A stretch of DNA of 46,246 nucleotides from Chromatiales bacterium (GTDB lineage Bacteria > Pseudomonadota > Gammaproteobacteria > Steroidobacterales > GCA-2729495): assembly GCA_020351875.1 (NCBI GenBank), contig CP070671.1:1949476-1995721 (forward strand), in the 5' to 3' direction. Under the pieces are notes generated by a model. The model saw only the letters and a list, made by a program, of their open reading frames with translations, had not been told where the DNA came from and made no database searches. A program made the translations under genes and the position numbers. This document shows, piece after piece, positions 17,706 to 27,042 of this stretch (position 1 is the stretch's first letter; each line of letters starts with the position of its first letter).

Positions 17706-20651
17706 ATGTTGAAGCGTGTAGCGATCGCGGCACTGGGCGCGGCGCTGGCAGTGGCACTGCCGGTGCTGGCCGCGATGCCGGCGGTGGGTTGGGCGCAGGG
17801 CATGGATGAAATCGTGGTTTCCACCAGGCGCCGCGAGGAGAGTTTGCAGGACGTGCCGATAGCCATCACGGCCATCGGCTCCGAGCAGATCCAGCGCCAG
17901 AACATCAACAGCCTGAATGACATCGTCAAGCTCGCGCCCAGCGTGCAGTTCGACACGTCCTTCGGTCCGGCCGACACACGGGTCACGATTCGCGGGCTGT
18001 CCAATACCCGTGGTCGCTCCAATGTGGCCTTCCTGATCGACGGCATCGACGTGACCACTGAGAACCTGGTCGTGCCGGGGTCCGGCCTGCTGGCCAACCG
18101 GCGCCTCCTGAACGATGTGGAGCGCATCGAACTGGTAAAGGGCCCGCAAAGCGCGCTGTTCGGCCGGGCGGCCTTTGGCGGTGCGATCAGCTATGTGACC
18201 AAGGAGCCGGGTCCCGAGCCGGAAGGCCGGATCGGCGTGGACTTCGCAGAAGACGGTCAGCAGCAGATCGATTTCTCGTATTCGACGCCCGTGATGGGGC
18301 TCGAGGACGTGTTGGGCGTCCGTGTGTCCGGCGTCTGGTGGGACGAGGACGGTCGTTACCGGAACAGTGTCAGCGGCAATGACGTGGGTGGCACGGATGG
18401 TTGGGGTGGTGCCTTTACCACGGTATTCACCCCGTCGGACACGATCAAGATCAAGGCGAGGGTCGAGTACACGGACGAAGACTACGAACCCCGGTCAGTG
18501 GCCCGCATTGGCGGCGGTTTGCCGCTGGAATCGCTGGCCACCGACGATGCGAGCCAGGACAACACCTGGCCGTGGCAAATCATCGAACCGGGCCAGCCCG
18601 GAAACGAGACGGGTACCGAGCCAATTCGTATTGCCGATGATACCGACGGGGACGGTTTCCCGGACGTGAACCCCGGCGACTATACCTGCCGTAATAAAGG
18701 CAATGTCTTTCTGCGCTACCCGAACAGCGCGCTGAATGTCGACTTCGGGGTAGGTACCACCTTCGGTTTTTCGGCTACCGGGCTCGCGGACTTCGGTCCG
18801 GGTTTTTGTATCCCTGAGAGTTTCGGTAATGCAGACGATGTCGTCGTCACGCAAAGCGAAGATCCAATGACTGGCGAGGATTACCGGGGGACGGACCAGC
18901 AGACTTTTCGCGCCTCCCTCGTCGCATCGCTGGACGCTGATTTCGGCACCTTCACGTCTTATACGGGCTGGACTGATTTCGATGCCGACGACAGCTATGA
19001 CCAGGACCAGCAGGCAATCGGTCGCCCTGACACGCTGCAGGCCGCCAACCAGGCCGATGCGAGTACGGACACGGACCAGTTCAGCCAGGAGATCCGTTTC
19101 ACGTCGAACCTCGACGGCCCTGTGCAGGCGACGGTCGGTGTCTTGTACTGGGAGGAGACACGGAAGCTGCTGGAACGGAATTCCATCATTCTCTGTGCAC
19201 CCGTGAGTAAGGTGTCCCGCGGGGATCCTGGGCTGAGCCCTCTCGCAAACGCGAAATACGGCGTGCCGCGTTCGAGTGCCCTCGAACGGCGGATCTGTAA
19301 CGGGCAGAACGGGACCGTCTCATCCTGGCAGGAGTACGCCAGGTTACTGCCGTTATCCGGCTTCAACTCGGCGACGGGTGTAGACGATCCGTACATCAAC
19401 GGCACGCAGTGGCGGGCAGAGACGGAATCCTGGTCGGGCTACCTGATGCTCGAGTGGGCACTGACCGAGCAGTGGAAGCTGACTTTTGAAACCCGGTACC
19501 TGAACGAGGACTTCACGCTGTTCAAACCGGCAAAGAGTTCCTGTACCACCACTGCGTTCTCCCCCGGCCCGGCGCCGGCGCTGAACGACGAAAGCAACCT
19601 GGCAGACGATCCGTCGCGCAACGACGTGGTCTGTGAATCGGAAGCGGTGTTGAACGACAACATCTTTACCCTGCCGCCGGAGTTCAACGGTCCGGACTGG
19701 AGGTACGTGGAAGGCACGGTGTCTTCGGAGTTCAGCACGCCGAAAGTGACCCTGGAGTGGTTCCCCACGGACGATACGTTGCTCTATTTCTTCTGGGCCC
19801 AGGGACAGAAGCCGGGCGGGATCAACCAGTTGATCTCCGGTGGCTTCGCGACCGAGATCATCGAAGATGTGTTCGATTCCGAGAAACTGGAGGCCTGGGA
19901 GCTGGGTATGAAGGCGTCGTGGGAGCTGGCGGGTTTCCTGCAGACGAATGCAGCGTTCTTCTTCCAGGACTATACGGACAAGCAGATTGGTACCCAGATC
20001 CTGGTCAACGGTGAACTCCAGCCCCGGGTGGTGAATGCCGGTGGGGCAGAAGTGTGGGGCGCAGAGCTGGAACTCACTTGGCAGCCGTGGTTCGCCGAAG
20101 GCATGACTTTGTTTGCAGCTTATACCTACCTGGACGCGGAGTTCACGCGCTTCGACCTGCAGTCCGCGTCTGTCGTAAGAGCGGCGCTGCTCGGACGATG
20201 CGACGTTGTGACGGTGCTGGAAGGCACGCCCGGAGAGTTTCGGACCTGTAACTACGACCTCTCGGGTAACAAGCTGGAACGCACGCCCGAGAATGCTGTC
20301 GTGCTGCAGGCCAACTATACCCGCCAGTTCGCCAACCAGGACTTTGACTGGTTCATTGATGTCAATGCGAACTGGGAAGACGAGCGTTTCCTGGACGAGA
20401 ACAACTTCATCAAGTGGGACGACTACTGGCTGGTGGATTTCCGGGTCGGGCTGTCCGGGGAACGCTGGGAGGCCATCGGCTACGTGGACAACGTCTTTGA
20501 CGAAGACACGATCCGTACTGGTGGCAACGGACCGGATTTTGGCCAGCAGGCAACAGAAACCGGCTTCCTGGCCGGCTTTGGCGTCAACCACTGGTTCGGC
20601 ACGCTGCCGGATCCACGAACCGTCGGATTGAGGGCCAGTTACCGCTTCTGA
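17706..20651 (+). CDS. TonB-dependent outer-membrane receptor, copy 1 of a tandem triplet
   Basis: This 981-residue protein has a signal peptide ending near GWAQ, a TonB box (DEIVVSTRRREES), a plug domain with IRGLSNTRG and RIELVKGPQSALFGRAAFGG, and a 22-strand barrel ending in the outer-membrane signal RASYRF. An insertion in an early barrel loop carries DTDGDGFPD (312-320), which resembles the thrombospondin type-3 calcium loop. Eight cysteines lie in loop regions and are conserved in all three copies. I chose the ATG with an AGGGGG site just upstream because it gives a signal peptide like copies 2 and 3, although upstream in-frame starts exist. The substrate is unknown. Nothing siderophore-specific lies nearby. 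Confidence 0.93.
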   Translation: MLKRVAIAALGAALAVALPVLAAMPAVGWAQGMDEIVVSTRRREESLQDVPIAITAIGSEQIQRQNINSLNDIVKLAPSVQFDTSFGPADTRVTIRGLSNTRGRSNVAFLIDGIDVTTENLVVPGSGLLANRRLLNDVERIELVKGPQSALFGRAAFGGAISYVTKEPGPEPEGRIGVDFAEDGQQQIDFSYSTPVMGLEDVLGVRVSGVWWDEDGRYRNSVSGNDVGGTDGWGGAFTTVFTPSDTIKIKARVEYTDEDYEPRSVARIGGGLPLESLATDDASQDNTWPWQIIEPGQPGNETGTEPIRIADDTDGDGFPDVNPGDYTCRNKGNVFLRYPNSALNVDFGVGTTFGFSATGLADFGPGFCIPESFGNADDVVVTQSEDPMTGEDYRGTDQQTFRASLVASLDADFGTFTSYTGWTDFDADDSYDQDQQAIGRPDTLQAANQADASTDTDQFSQEIRFTSNLDGPVQATVGVLYWEETRKLLERNSIILCAPVSKVSRGDPGLSPLANAKYGVPRSSALERRICNGQNGTVSSWQEYARLLPLSGFNSATGVDDPYINGTQWRAETESWSGYLMLEWALTEQWKLTFETRYLNEDFTLFKPAKSSCTTTAFSPGPAPALNDESNLADDPSRNDVVCESEAVLNDNIFTLPPEFNGPDWRYVEGTVSSEFSTPKVTLEWFPTDDTLLYFFWAQGQKPGGINQLISGGFATEIIEDVFDSEKLEAWELGMKASWELAGFLQTNAAFFFQDYTDKQIGTQILVNGELQPRVVNAGGAEVWGAELELTWQPWFAEGMTLFAAYTYLDAEFTRFDLQSASVVRAALLGRCDVVTVLEGTPGEFRTCNYDLSGNKLERTPENAVVLQANYTRQFANQDFDWFIDVNANWEDERFLDENNFIKWDDYWLVDFRVGLSGERWEAIGYVDNVFDEDTIRTGGNGPDFGQQATETGFLAGFGVNHWFGTLPDPRTVGLRASYRF

Positions 20652-20767
20652 GCCCGCCTTGCGGTGCGGGAACCAGGCGCGGCGTAGCCAATACGCCTGC
20701 AGGAAGGTCGTTGATACTGTAACTTGCCTATCCGGTCACAGGGGTGGGCCTGCAGTGGGGAAAGGCG

Positions 20768-23713
20768 ATGTCGCGGGGTAAAGGCACGACAGTGCTTGGG
20801 CTGGCTTTGCTGACGGCGCTGCCGGCAGCCTCGCTGCTGCCCCGCACGGGCTGGGCGCAGATCGAAGAGATCGTGGTCACCACCCGCCGCCGCGAAGAAA
20901 GCCTGCAGGACGTGCCCATCGCGGTCACCGCCATCGGCGCCGAGCAGATCGCGAGGCAGAACATCAACTCCCTGACCGATATCGTCAAGCTTGCGCCTAG
21001 CGTGCAGTTCGACAATTCCTACGGGCCATCAGACACGCGCATCACGGTCCGTGGCCTGTCGAATACTCGTGGCCGTTCCAATGTCGCCTTCCTGATCGAC
21101 GGTATCGACGTGACGACGGAAAACGTGATCGCCGCCGGTTCGGGTCTGCTCGCGAATCGGCGTCTGCTGAATGACGTGGAGCGGATCGAACTCGTGAAGG
21201 GGCCGCAGAGCGCGCTGTACGGCCGGGCGGCATTCTCGGGTGCGCTCAGCTACGTCACCAAGGAACCCGGTCCGCAGCCCGAAGGCCAGGTGGGCGTTGA
21301 TTTTGCAGAGGATGGCCAGCGGCAGATCGATTTCGCGTATTCGTCGCCGATCAAGGGCCTGGAGGACCTGCTGGGCGTGCGTGTGTCTGGTGTCTGGTGG
21401 GACGAGGACGGGCGCTACAAGAACAGTGTGTCCGGCAACGACGTCGGCGGTTCCGACGGCTTCGGCGGTGCCTTCACCGGCGTTTTCACGCCCACGGAGA
21501 CGATCAAGGTCAAGGCGAGAGTTGAGTACACCGACGAGCACTACCAGCTGCGGCCAGCCGTGCGGATCGGCGGTGCACTGCCTGCAGAGCTGTTGGCGAC
21601 GGCGGATGCAAGCCAGGACAACACCTGGCCATGGCAGATCATCGAGCCCGGCCAGCCCGGTAATGAAACCGGCACCGAGCCGATTCGCATCACGACGGAC
21701 GCCGATAATGACGGCTTTCCGGACGTGGACCCGAGCGCCTACACGTGCCGCGAGCCAGGCAACGTGTTCAGACGTTTTCCGATTTCCGCGCTGGACGCGG
21801 ACCTGGGTGTTGGTTCGATCTTCGGTTTCCAGTCCACCGGGCTCGCGGACTTCGGCCCGGGTTATTGCCTGCCGGAAAGCTTCGGCGAAGCCAACGGCCG
21901 CGCGGTGACGCTGAGCGAGGATCCGTTCACCGGCCAGGACTACCGGGGTACCGAGCAGGAGACCTTCCGGGCATCGATGTTTGCGTCACTGGATGCAGAC
22001 TTCGGCAGCTTCACGTTCTACACGGGCTGGACGGATTTCAACGGCTTCGAAACCTATGACCAGGACTACCAGGCCCAGGGTCGGCCGGATACCCTGCTCG
22101 GGCAGCAGCAGGCACGGCTGACGACCGATACCGATCAGTTCAGCCAGGAGTTCCGTTTTACATCGAACTTCGCGGGGTCGTTGCAGGCCACCGTCGGTGT
22201 GTTGTACTGGGAGGAGCAACGGCGGAACCACGACCAGAACTTCATCATTTCCTGTTCGCCGGTCACCAAGGTCAGTCGCGGTGACCCCAGCCTGAGCCCG
22301 TTGGCGAATGCAAAATACGGCATACCCCGTTCGAGTGATTTGGAGCGCCGCGTGTGCAACGGACAGAACGGCACGGTGGGGTCGTGGCAGGAATATGCAC
22401 GACTGTTGCCGCTGTCGAGTTTCAACAGCACGACCGGCGTCGACGATCCCTATTTCAATGCCACGATCTGGGACGCCGACACCGAGTCCTGGTCGGCTTA
22501 CCTGATGGTCCAGTGGGCGCTGACCGAGCGGTGGCAGCTCACCTTCGAGACCCGCTACGTCAATGAGGATTTTACGCTGTTCAGGCCGGCGAAGAGTTCC
22601 TGCGCGAACACAGCATTCTCGCCCGGCCCGGGCAATGCGTGGAACGATGAGAGCGATCTCGATGCGAACCCGGCGACCAATGACGTTGTTTGTGAGGCGG
22701 AGAATGTGCTGAACGACAATATCTTTACCCTGCCGCCGGGCGTGCCGGGCGCGCCGGACTGGAAGTATATCGAGGGCAACCAGTCGTCCACGTTCAGTAC
22801 GCCCAAGGTTACGCTCGAGTGGTTCCCGACCGATGACGTGCTGGTCTACTTCTTCTGGGCCCAGGGCCAGAAACCGGGCGGCATCAACCAGCTGGCCGGA
22901 AGCGGCTCCCCGTCGGAGATCGTCGAAAACCTGTTCGACTCGGAGAAACTCGAGGCCTGGGAGCTCGGTACCAAGTCGACCTGGGAGTTCGGCGGGTTGC
23001 TGCAGGTTAACGCGGCGCTGTTTTTTCAGGACTACACCGACAAGCAGCTCAGTACACAGATCCTGGTGGCAGGTCAGCAGCAGGCGCGGGTGCTGAATGC
23101 CGGCGGGGCCGAGGTCTGGGGCGTAGAGTTGGAGACGACGTGGCAGCCATGGTTCGCGGAGGGCCTGACGTTGACCGCCGCTTATACCTACCTGGACACC
23201 GAATACACGAGCTTCGACCTGCAAACGGCGGCGCTACTGCGCGCCGCTCAACTCGGCCGCTGCGACGTGGTTACTGTCCTGCCCAGCACACCTGGCGAGT
23301 TCAAGACCTGCAGTTTCGATCTTTCCGGCAACCAGCTGGAGCGGACTCCCGAGAACGCGGTCGTATTGCAGAGCAACTACACTCGCCAGTTCAGAAACCT
23401 TGATTTCGATTGGTTCGTCGACATCAACGCGAGCTGGGAGGACGAACGTTTCGTTGACGAGAATAACTTTACGAAGTTCGATGACCACTGGCTCGTGGAC
23501 GCGCGGCTTGGCCTGTCGGCCGAGAAGTGGGAGGTCATCGCTTACGTGGACAACGTCTTTGATGACGACACCATCCGTACCGGTGGCACCGGCCCGGACT
23601 TCGGGAGCCAGGTGGTCGAGACGGGCTTCACGGCCGGCTTCGGCGCGTTGTACACCTTCGGCATACTCCCGGAGCCGCGGACCGTCGGGATCCGCGCCAG
23701 CTACCGGTTCTGA
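20768..23713 (+). CDS. TonB-dependent outer-membrane receptor, copy 2 of a tandem triplet
   Basis: This 981-residue protein, the same length as copy 1, is collinear with it over nearly its whole length. The signal peptide ends at GWAQ, the TonB box is EEIVVTTRRREES, and the plug motif LVKGPQSALYGRAAFSG follows. The loop insertion with DADNDGFPD (311-319) keeps the putative calcium ligands, and all eight loop cysteines are present. It ends with RASYRF. The gap from copy 1 is 116 bases without a clear terminator, so co-transcription is likely. The ATG is preceded by GGGGAAAGG. Sequence differences concentrate in extracellular loops, as expected for receptors diverging in ligand preference. Confidence 0.93.
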   Translation: MSRGKGTTVLGLALLTALPAASLLPRTGWAQIEEIVVTTRRREESLQDVPIAVTAIGAEQIARQNINSLTDIVKLAPSVQFDNSYGPSDTRITVRGLSNTRGRSNVAFLIDGIDVTTENVIAAGSGLLANRRLLNDVERIELVKGPQSALYGRAAFSGALSYVTKEPGPQPEGQVGVDFAEDGQRQIDFAYSSPIKGLEDLLGVRVSGVWWDEDGRYKNSVSGNDVGGSDGFGGAFTGVFTPTETIKVKARVEYTDEHYQLRPAVRIGGALPAELLATADASQDNTWPWQIIEPGQPGNETGTEPIRITTDADNDGFPDVDPSAYTCREPGNVFRRFPISALDADLGVGSIFGFQSTGLADFGPGYCLPESFGEANGRAVTLSEDPFTGQDYRGTEQETFRASMFASLDADFGSFTFYTGWTDFNGFETYDQDYQAQGRPDTLLGQQQARLTTDTDQFSQEFRFTSNFAGSLQATVGVLYWEEQRRNHDQNFIISCSPVTKVSRGDPSLSPLANAKYGIPRSSDLERRVCNGQNGTVGSWQEYARLLPLSSFNSTTGVDDPYFNATIWDADTESWSAYLMVQWALTERWQLTFETRYVNEDFTLFRPAKSSCANTAFSPGPGNAWNDESDLDANPATNDVVCEAENVLNDNIFTLPPGVPGAPDWKYIEGNQSSTFSTPKVTLEWFPTDDVLVYFFWAQGQKPGGINQLAGSGSPSEIVENLFDSEKLEAWELGTKSTWEFGGLLQVNAALFFQDYTDKQLSTQILVAGQQQARVLNAGGAEVWGVELETTWQPWFAEGLTLTAAYTYLDTEYTSFDLQTAALLRAAQLGRCDVVTVLPSTPGEFKTCSFDLSGNQLERTPENAVVLQSNYTRQFRNLDFDWFVDINASWEDERFVDENNFTKFDDHWLVDARLGLSAEKWEVIAYVDNVFDDDTIRTGGTGPDFGSQVVETGFTAGFGALYTFGILPEPRTVGIRASYRF

Positions 23714-24051
23714 ATCGGCCGCACCGGCTGCACTGTTCCGAATGTTGCCCCGTTTGCACAGGGCCTGCCGCGCCCGGGCGCATCAGATCGGTGGGGAGTC
23801 ACTCGAGGCCACCAAGCGGTCACGCGGGGTGCCTCGACACCATTGGCACCCGGCAGATCTTTTCATTCTGCGCGTTCATCATATATGGTCACCGCTGACC
23901 GGCTCGTCTGGACGTTGCATCCATGCAACGGGGGCGGGACGGCTCGGGAAATTGCTGGTTGGCGGGGGCAAACGGGCGAGGCCTGGAAAGGCCGAGCAGC
24001 GTGCCGGCCGCACCGACGAAGCGTGCGGGCCGACAGATACAGGGGGAAATC
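23714..24051 (+). promoter_or_regulatory. 338-base gap before receptor 3 with two inverted repeats
   Basis: No gene is supported here. Two inverted repeats stand close together: GGTCA-CCGC-TGACC (23887-23900) and CGTTGCAT-CC-ATGCAACG (23913-23930), the latter with perfect eight-base arms. An A/T-rich stretch (CATCATATATGG, about 23877-23888) just upstream could hold a promoter. The long gap, unlike the 116 bases between copies 1 and 2, suggests that receptor 3 has its own regulated promoter. Confidence 0.45.
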
Positions 24052-26991
24052 ATGTCGCGGGTTAAAGCAATCACGGCGCTGGGTGTGGCGATGTCTGCAG
24101 CGGTGCCGGCGCTGACCATGTTGCCGATGACCGGCTGGGCGCAGATGGACGAAATCGTCGTGTCGACCCGCCGCCGGGAAGAAAGCCTGCAGGATGTCCC
24201 GATCGCGATCACGGCCATCGGTGCCGAGCAGATCCAGCGGCAGGGCATCACCAATCTGGCCGATGTGGTCAAGCTCGCGCCGAGCGTGCAGTTCGACAAC
24301 CCGTTTTCGCCCGCCGACACGCGCATTACGGTCCGCGGCCTGTCGAATACGCGCGGCCGGTCCAATGTCGCGTTCCTGGTCGATGGCATCGACGTTACCA
24401 CCGAGAACCTGATTACCGCCGGTTCGGGTCTGCTGGCCAACCGGCGCTTGCTCAATGACGTCGAGCGCATCGAGCTCGTGAAAGGACCGCAAAGCGCGCT
24501 GTTTGGCCGCGCGGCTTTTGGCGGTGCACTCAGCTATGTCACCAAGGAACCGGGGCCGGATCCCGAGGGCCGGTTGGGTGTGGATTTCGCCGAAGACGGC
24601 CAGCAGCAGATCGATTTCGCGTACCAGACGCCCGTCAAGGGTTTCGAAGACACCCTGGCCGTGCGAATCTCCGGTGTCTGGTGGGATGAAGACGGGCGTT
24701 ACAAGAACAGCGTCAGCAACGAGGATTTCGGCGGCACTGATGGCTTTGGCGGCGCCTTTACCGGTGTGTTTACGCCGACGGATGCGATCAAGATCAAGGC
24801 CCGTGTCGAGTACACGGACGAAGATTACCAGCCGCGTGCCGTCTTCCGGCTTGGCGGCGGTTTGCCGGTCGAGCTGTTGGCCACGGAGGATGCGAGCCAG
24901 GACAACACGTGGCCGTGGATCATCGACGATTCTGACCCGGCCAATATCACCCGGACCGCCATCGACGCTAACAACGACGGTTTCCCGGATGTGGACCCGA
25001 ACGACTACACCTGCCGTGATCAGGGCAACAAGTTTGTACCGTACCCGAATTCGGCGCTGGATGCCGACTTCGGCGTCGGCACCACCTTCGGGTTCTCGGC
25101 GACCGGCCTGGCGGACTTCGGCCCGGGCTTTTGCCTGCCGGAAAGTTATGGTGATGCGGACGGCCGACAGGTGTCGCAGAGCGAAAATCCCTGGACCGGT
25201 ATCGACTTTCCGGGGCTGGACCAGCAGACGTTTCGTGCGTCCATCATTGCCTCTCTCGACGCCGATTTCGGCACTTTCTCGTCGTACACCGGGTGGACGA
25301 ATTTCGAAGCCTTCGACAGCTACGACCAGGATTACCAGGCGCTCGGCAGGCCGGACACGCTCATCGGCGGACAGCAGGCGCGGACGGAAACCGACACGGA
25401 CCAGTTCAGCCAGGAAATCCGCTTCGCGTCCAACTGGGACGGGCCGGTCCAGGCAACGGTGGGCGGGCTCTACTGGCATGAGAAGCGCAGACTGCTGGAC
25501 CAGAACTTCATCATCTTGTGCGCACCGATCCGCAAGGTCGGTCGTGGCGATCCGCTCCTCAGTGGCGCGGCGAACGCAAAATATGGCGTGCCGCGTTCGA
25601 GCGACCTGGAAAAGCAGATCTGCAACGGTCAGAACGGCACCGTGTCTTCCTGGCAGGAGTATGCCCAGCTGTTGCCCGTGTCCGGATTCAACACCGTCAC
25701 GGGTGTCGATGATCCCTACATCAACGGCACGCAGTGGGAGGCGGAGACGGACTCGTGGTCCGCCTACGTGTTGCTCGAATGGGAACTGGCGGAGAAATGG
25801 AAGCTGAGCTTCGAGACCCGCTATCTGAGCGAAGACTTCAACTTGTTTAAGCCGGCAAAGAGTTCCTGCACTACCACGGCGTTTTCGCCTGGCCCGGGTA
25901 GCACGTTGAGCGACGAGAGCAACCTGAACGCGGGCAATTCGAGCACGGCGGACGTCGTCTGCGAATCCGAACAGGTACTGAACGACAACATCTTCAACTT
26001 GCCACCGGGCCTGCCCGGCGCCCCGGACTGGAAGTACATCGAGGGCAGCCAGTCCTCGGACTTCAGTACGCCGAAGGTGACGCTGGAGTGGTTCCCGACG
26101 GACGACATGCTGGTGTATTTCTTCTGGGCGCAGGGCCAGAAGCCGGGCGGTATCAACCAGCTGATCGCCGGTGGCTTCGCGGCCGAGATCGAAGAAGAGC
26201 GCTTCGATTCGGAGAAACTGGAGGCCTGGGAGATCGGCACCAAGTCTTCCTGGGAGCTGGCGGGCTTCCTGCAGGCGAACGGGTCGGTCTTTTTCCAGGA
26301 CTACACGGACAAACAGATCGGTACACAGATCCTGGTCAATAATGAGCTGGCGCCACGGATTGTAAACGCTGGCGGTGCAGAGGTGTGGGGTTTGGAGCTG
26401 GAGGCGACCTGGCAGCCCTGGTTCTCCGAGGGCCTGACCCTGTTCGCGGCCTACACTTACCTGGACGCGGAGTACACCGAGTTTGATCTGCAGTCCGCAT
26501 CGGTGCTGCGCGCGGCCCAGGTCGGCAGTTGCGAGGTGACGACAGGCCTGGTGGGCACGCCGGAAGAATTCCAGACCTGCGCGTACGACTTCGCCGGGAA
26601 CAAGCTGGAACGGACACCGGAAAACGCCCTGGTGGTGCAGGCGAACTACACCCGGCAGTTCGGCAGCCTGGACTTCGACTGGTTCGTGGAATTCAACGCC
26701 AATTATGAAGACGAGCGTTTCCTGGACGAGAATGAGTTCGTGAAATTCGATGACTACTGGCGCGTCGATGCACGAGCCGGCCTGACGGGCGAAAACTGGG
26801 AAGCCATCGCCTATGTGAACAACCTGTTCGACGATGACACGATCATCACGGGTGGTTCGGGACCGGACTTCGGCAGGCAGGTGACCGAAACGGGCTTCCT
26901 GGCGGGTTTCGGTGCGGGGCACTTCTTCGGGGTATTGCCGGAGCCGCGCACTGTCGGCTTCCGGGCGAGCTATCGTTTCGGCGCGAACTAG
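24052..26991 (+). CDS. TonB-dependent outer-membrane receptor, copy 3 of a tandem triplet
   Basis: This 979-residue protein is homologous along its full length to copies 1 and 2. The signal peptide ends at GWAQ, the TonB box is DEIVVSTRRREES, and the plug motif is LVKGPQSALFGRAAFGG. The loop insertion is shorter here, lacking the EPGQPGNETGTEPIRI-type stretch of the other copies, but keeps DANNDGFPD (305-313). All eight loop cysteines are conserved. Unlike its paralogues, the chain continues past the terminal Phe (RASYRFGAN), so the usual C-terminal barrel signal is not at the end. AGGGGGA before the ATG at 24052 supports this start over an upstream in-frame ATG. Confidence 0.93.
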   Translation: MSRVKAITALGVAMSAAVPALTMLPMTGWAQMDEIVVSTRRREESLQDVPIAITAIGAEQIQRQGITNLADVVKLAPSVQFDNPFSPADTRITVRGLSNTRGRSNVAFLVDGIDVTTENLITAGSGLLANRRLLNDVERIELVKGPQSALFGRAAFGGALSYVTKEPGPDPEGRLGVDFAEDGQQQIDFAYQTPVKGFEDTLAVRISGVWWDEDGRYKNSVSNEDFGGTDGFGGAFTGVFTPTDAIKIKARVEYTDEDYQPRAVFRLGGGLPVELLATEDASQDNTWPWIIDDSDPANITRTAIDANNDGFPDVDPNDYTCRDQGNKFVPYPNSALDADFGVGTTFGFSATGLADFGPGFCLPESYGDADGRQVSQSENPWTGIDFPGLDQQTFRASIIASLDADFGTFSSYTGWTNFEAFDSYDQDYQALGRPDTLIGGQQARTETDTDQFSQEIRFASNWDGPVQATVGGLYWHEKRRLLDQNFIILCAPIRKVGRGDPLLSGAANAKYGVPRSSDLEKQICNGQNGTVSSWQEYAQLLPVSGFNTVTGVDDPYINGTQWEAETDSWSAYVLLEWELAEKWKLSFETRYLSEDFNLFKPAKSSCTTTAFSPGPGSTLSDESNLNAGNSSTADVVCESEQVLNDNIFNLPPGLPGAPDWKYIEGSQSSDFSTPKVTLEWFPTDDMLVYFFWAQGQKPGGINQLIAGGFAAEIEEERFDSEKLEAWEIGTKSSWELAGFLQANGSVFFQDYTDKQIGTQILVNNELAPRIVNAGGAEVWGLELEATWQPWFSEGLTLFAAYTYLDAEYTEFDLQSASVLRAAQVGSCEVTTGLVGTPEEFQTCAYDFAGNKLERTPENALVVQANYTRQFGSLDFDWFVEFNANYEDERFLDENEFVKFDDYWRVDARAGLTGENWEAIAYVNNLFDDDTIITGGSGPDFGRQVTETGFLAGFGAGHFFGVLPEPRTVGFRASYRFGAN

Positions 26992-27021
26992 CCGATGCGG
27001 TAGCAGGGGTAGTGGGGGCAA

Positions 27022-27035
27022 CACCGTCGGCGGTG
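27022..27035. terminator. Stem-loop between convergent genes
   Basis: CACCG-TCGG-CGGTG sits in the 51-base gap between receptor 3 and the convergent flavoenzyme gene. A five-pair GC stem with a stable-type tetraloop but no T run makes it a possible bidirectional terminator. Confidence 0.35.
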
Positions 27036-27042
27036 CCTGCGC

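Noticed and set aside
23863..27024. A minus-strand open frame of about 1050 codons opposite receptor 3, with similar long frames opposite receptors 1 and 2
   Set aside because: It mirrors a GC-biased coding strand, and its translation is rich in Arg, His and Gln with no domain, signal or ribosome binding site. The plus-strand receptors are unmistakable.
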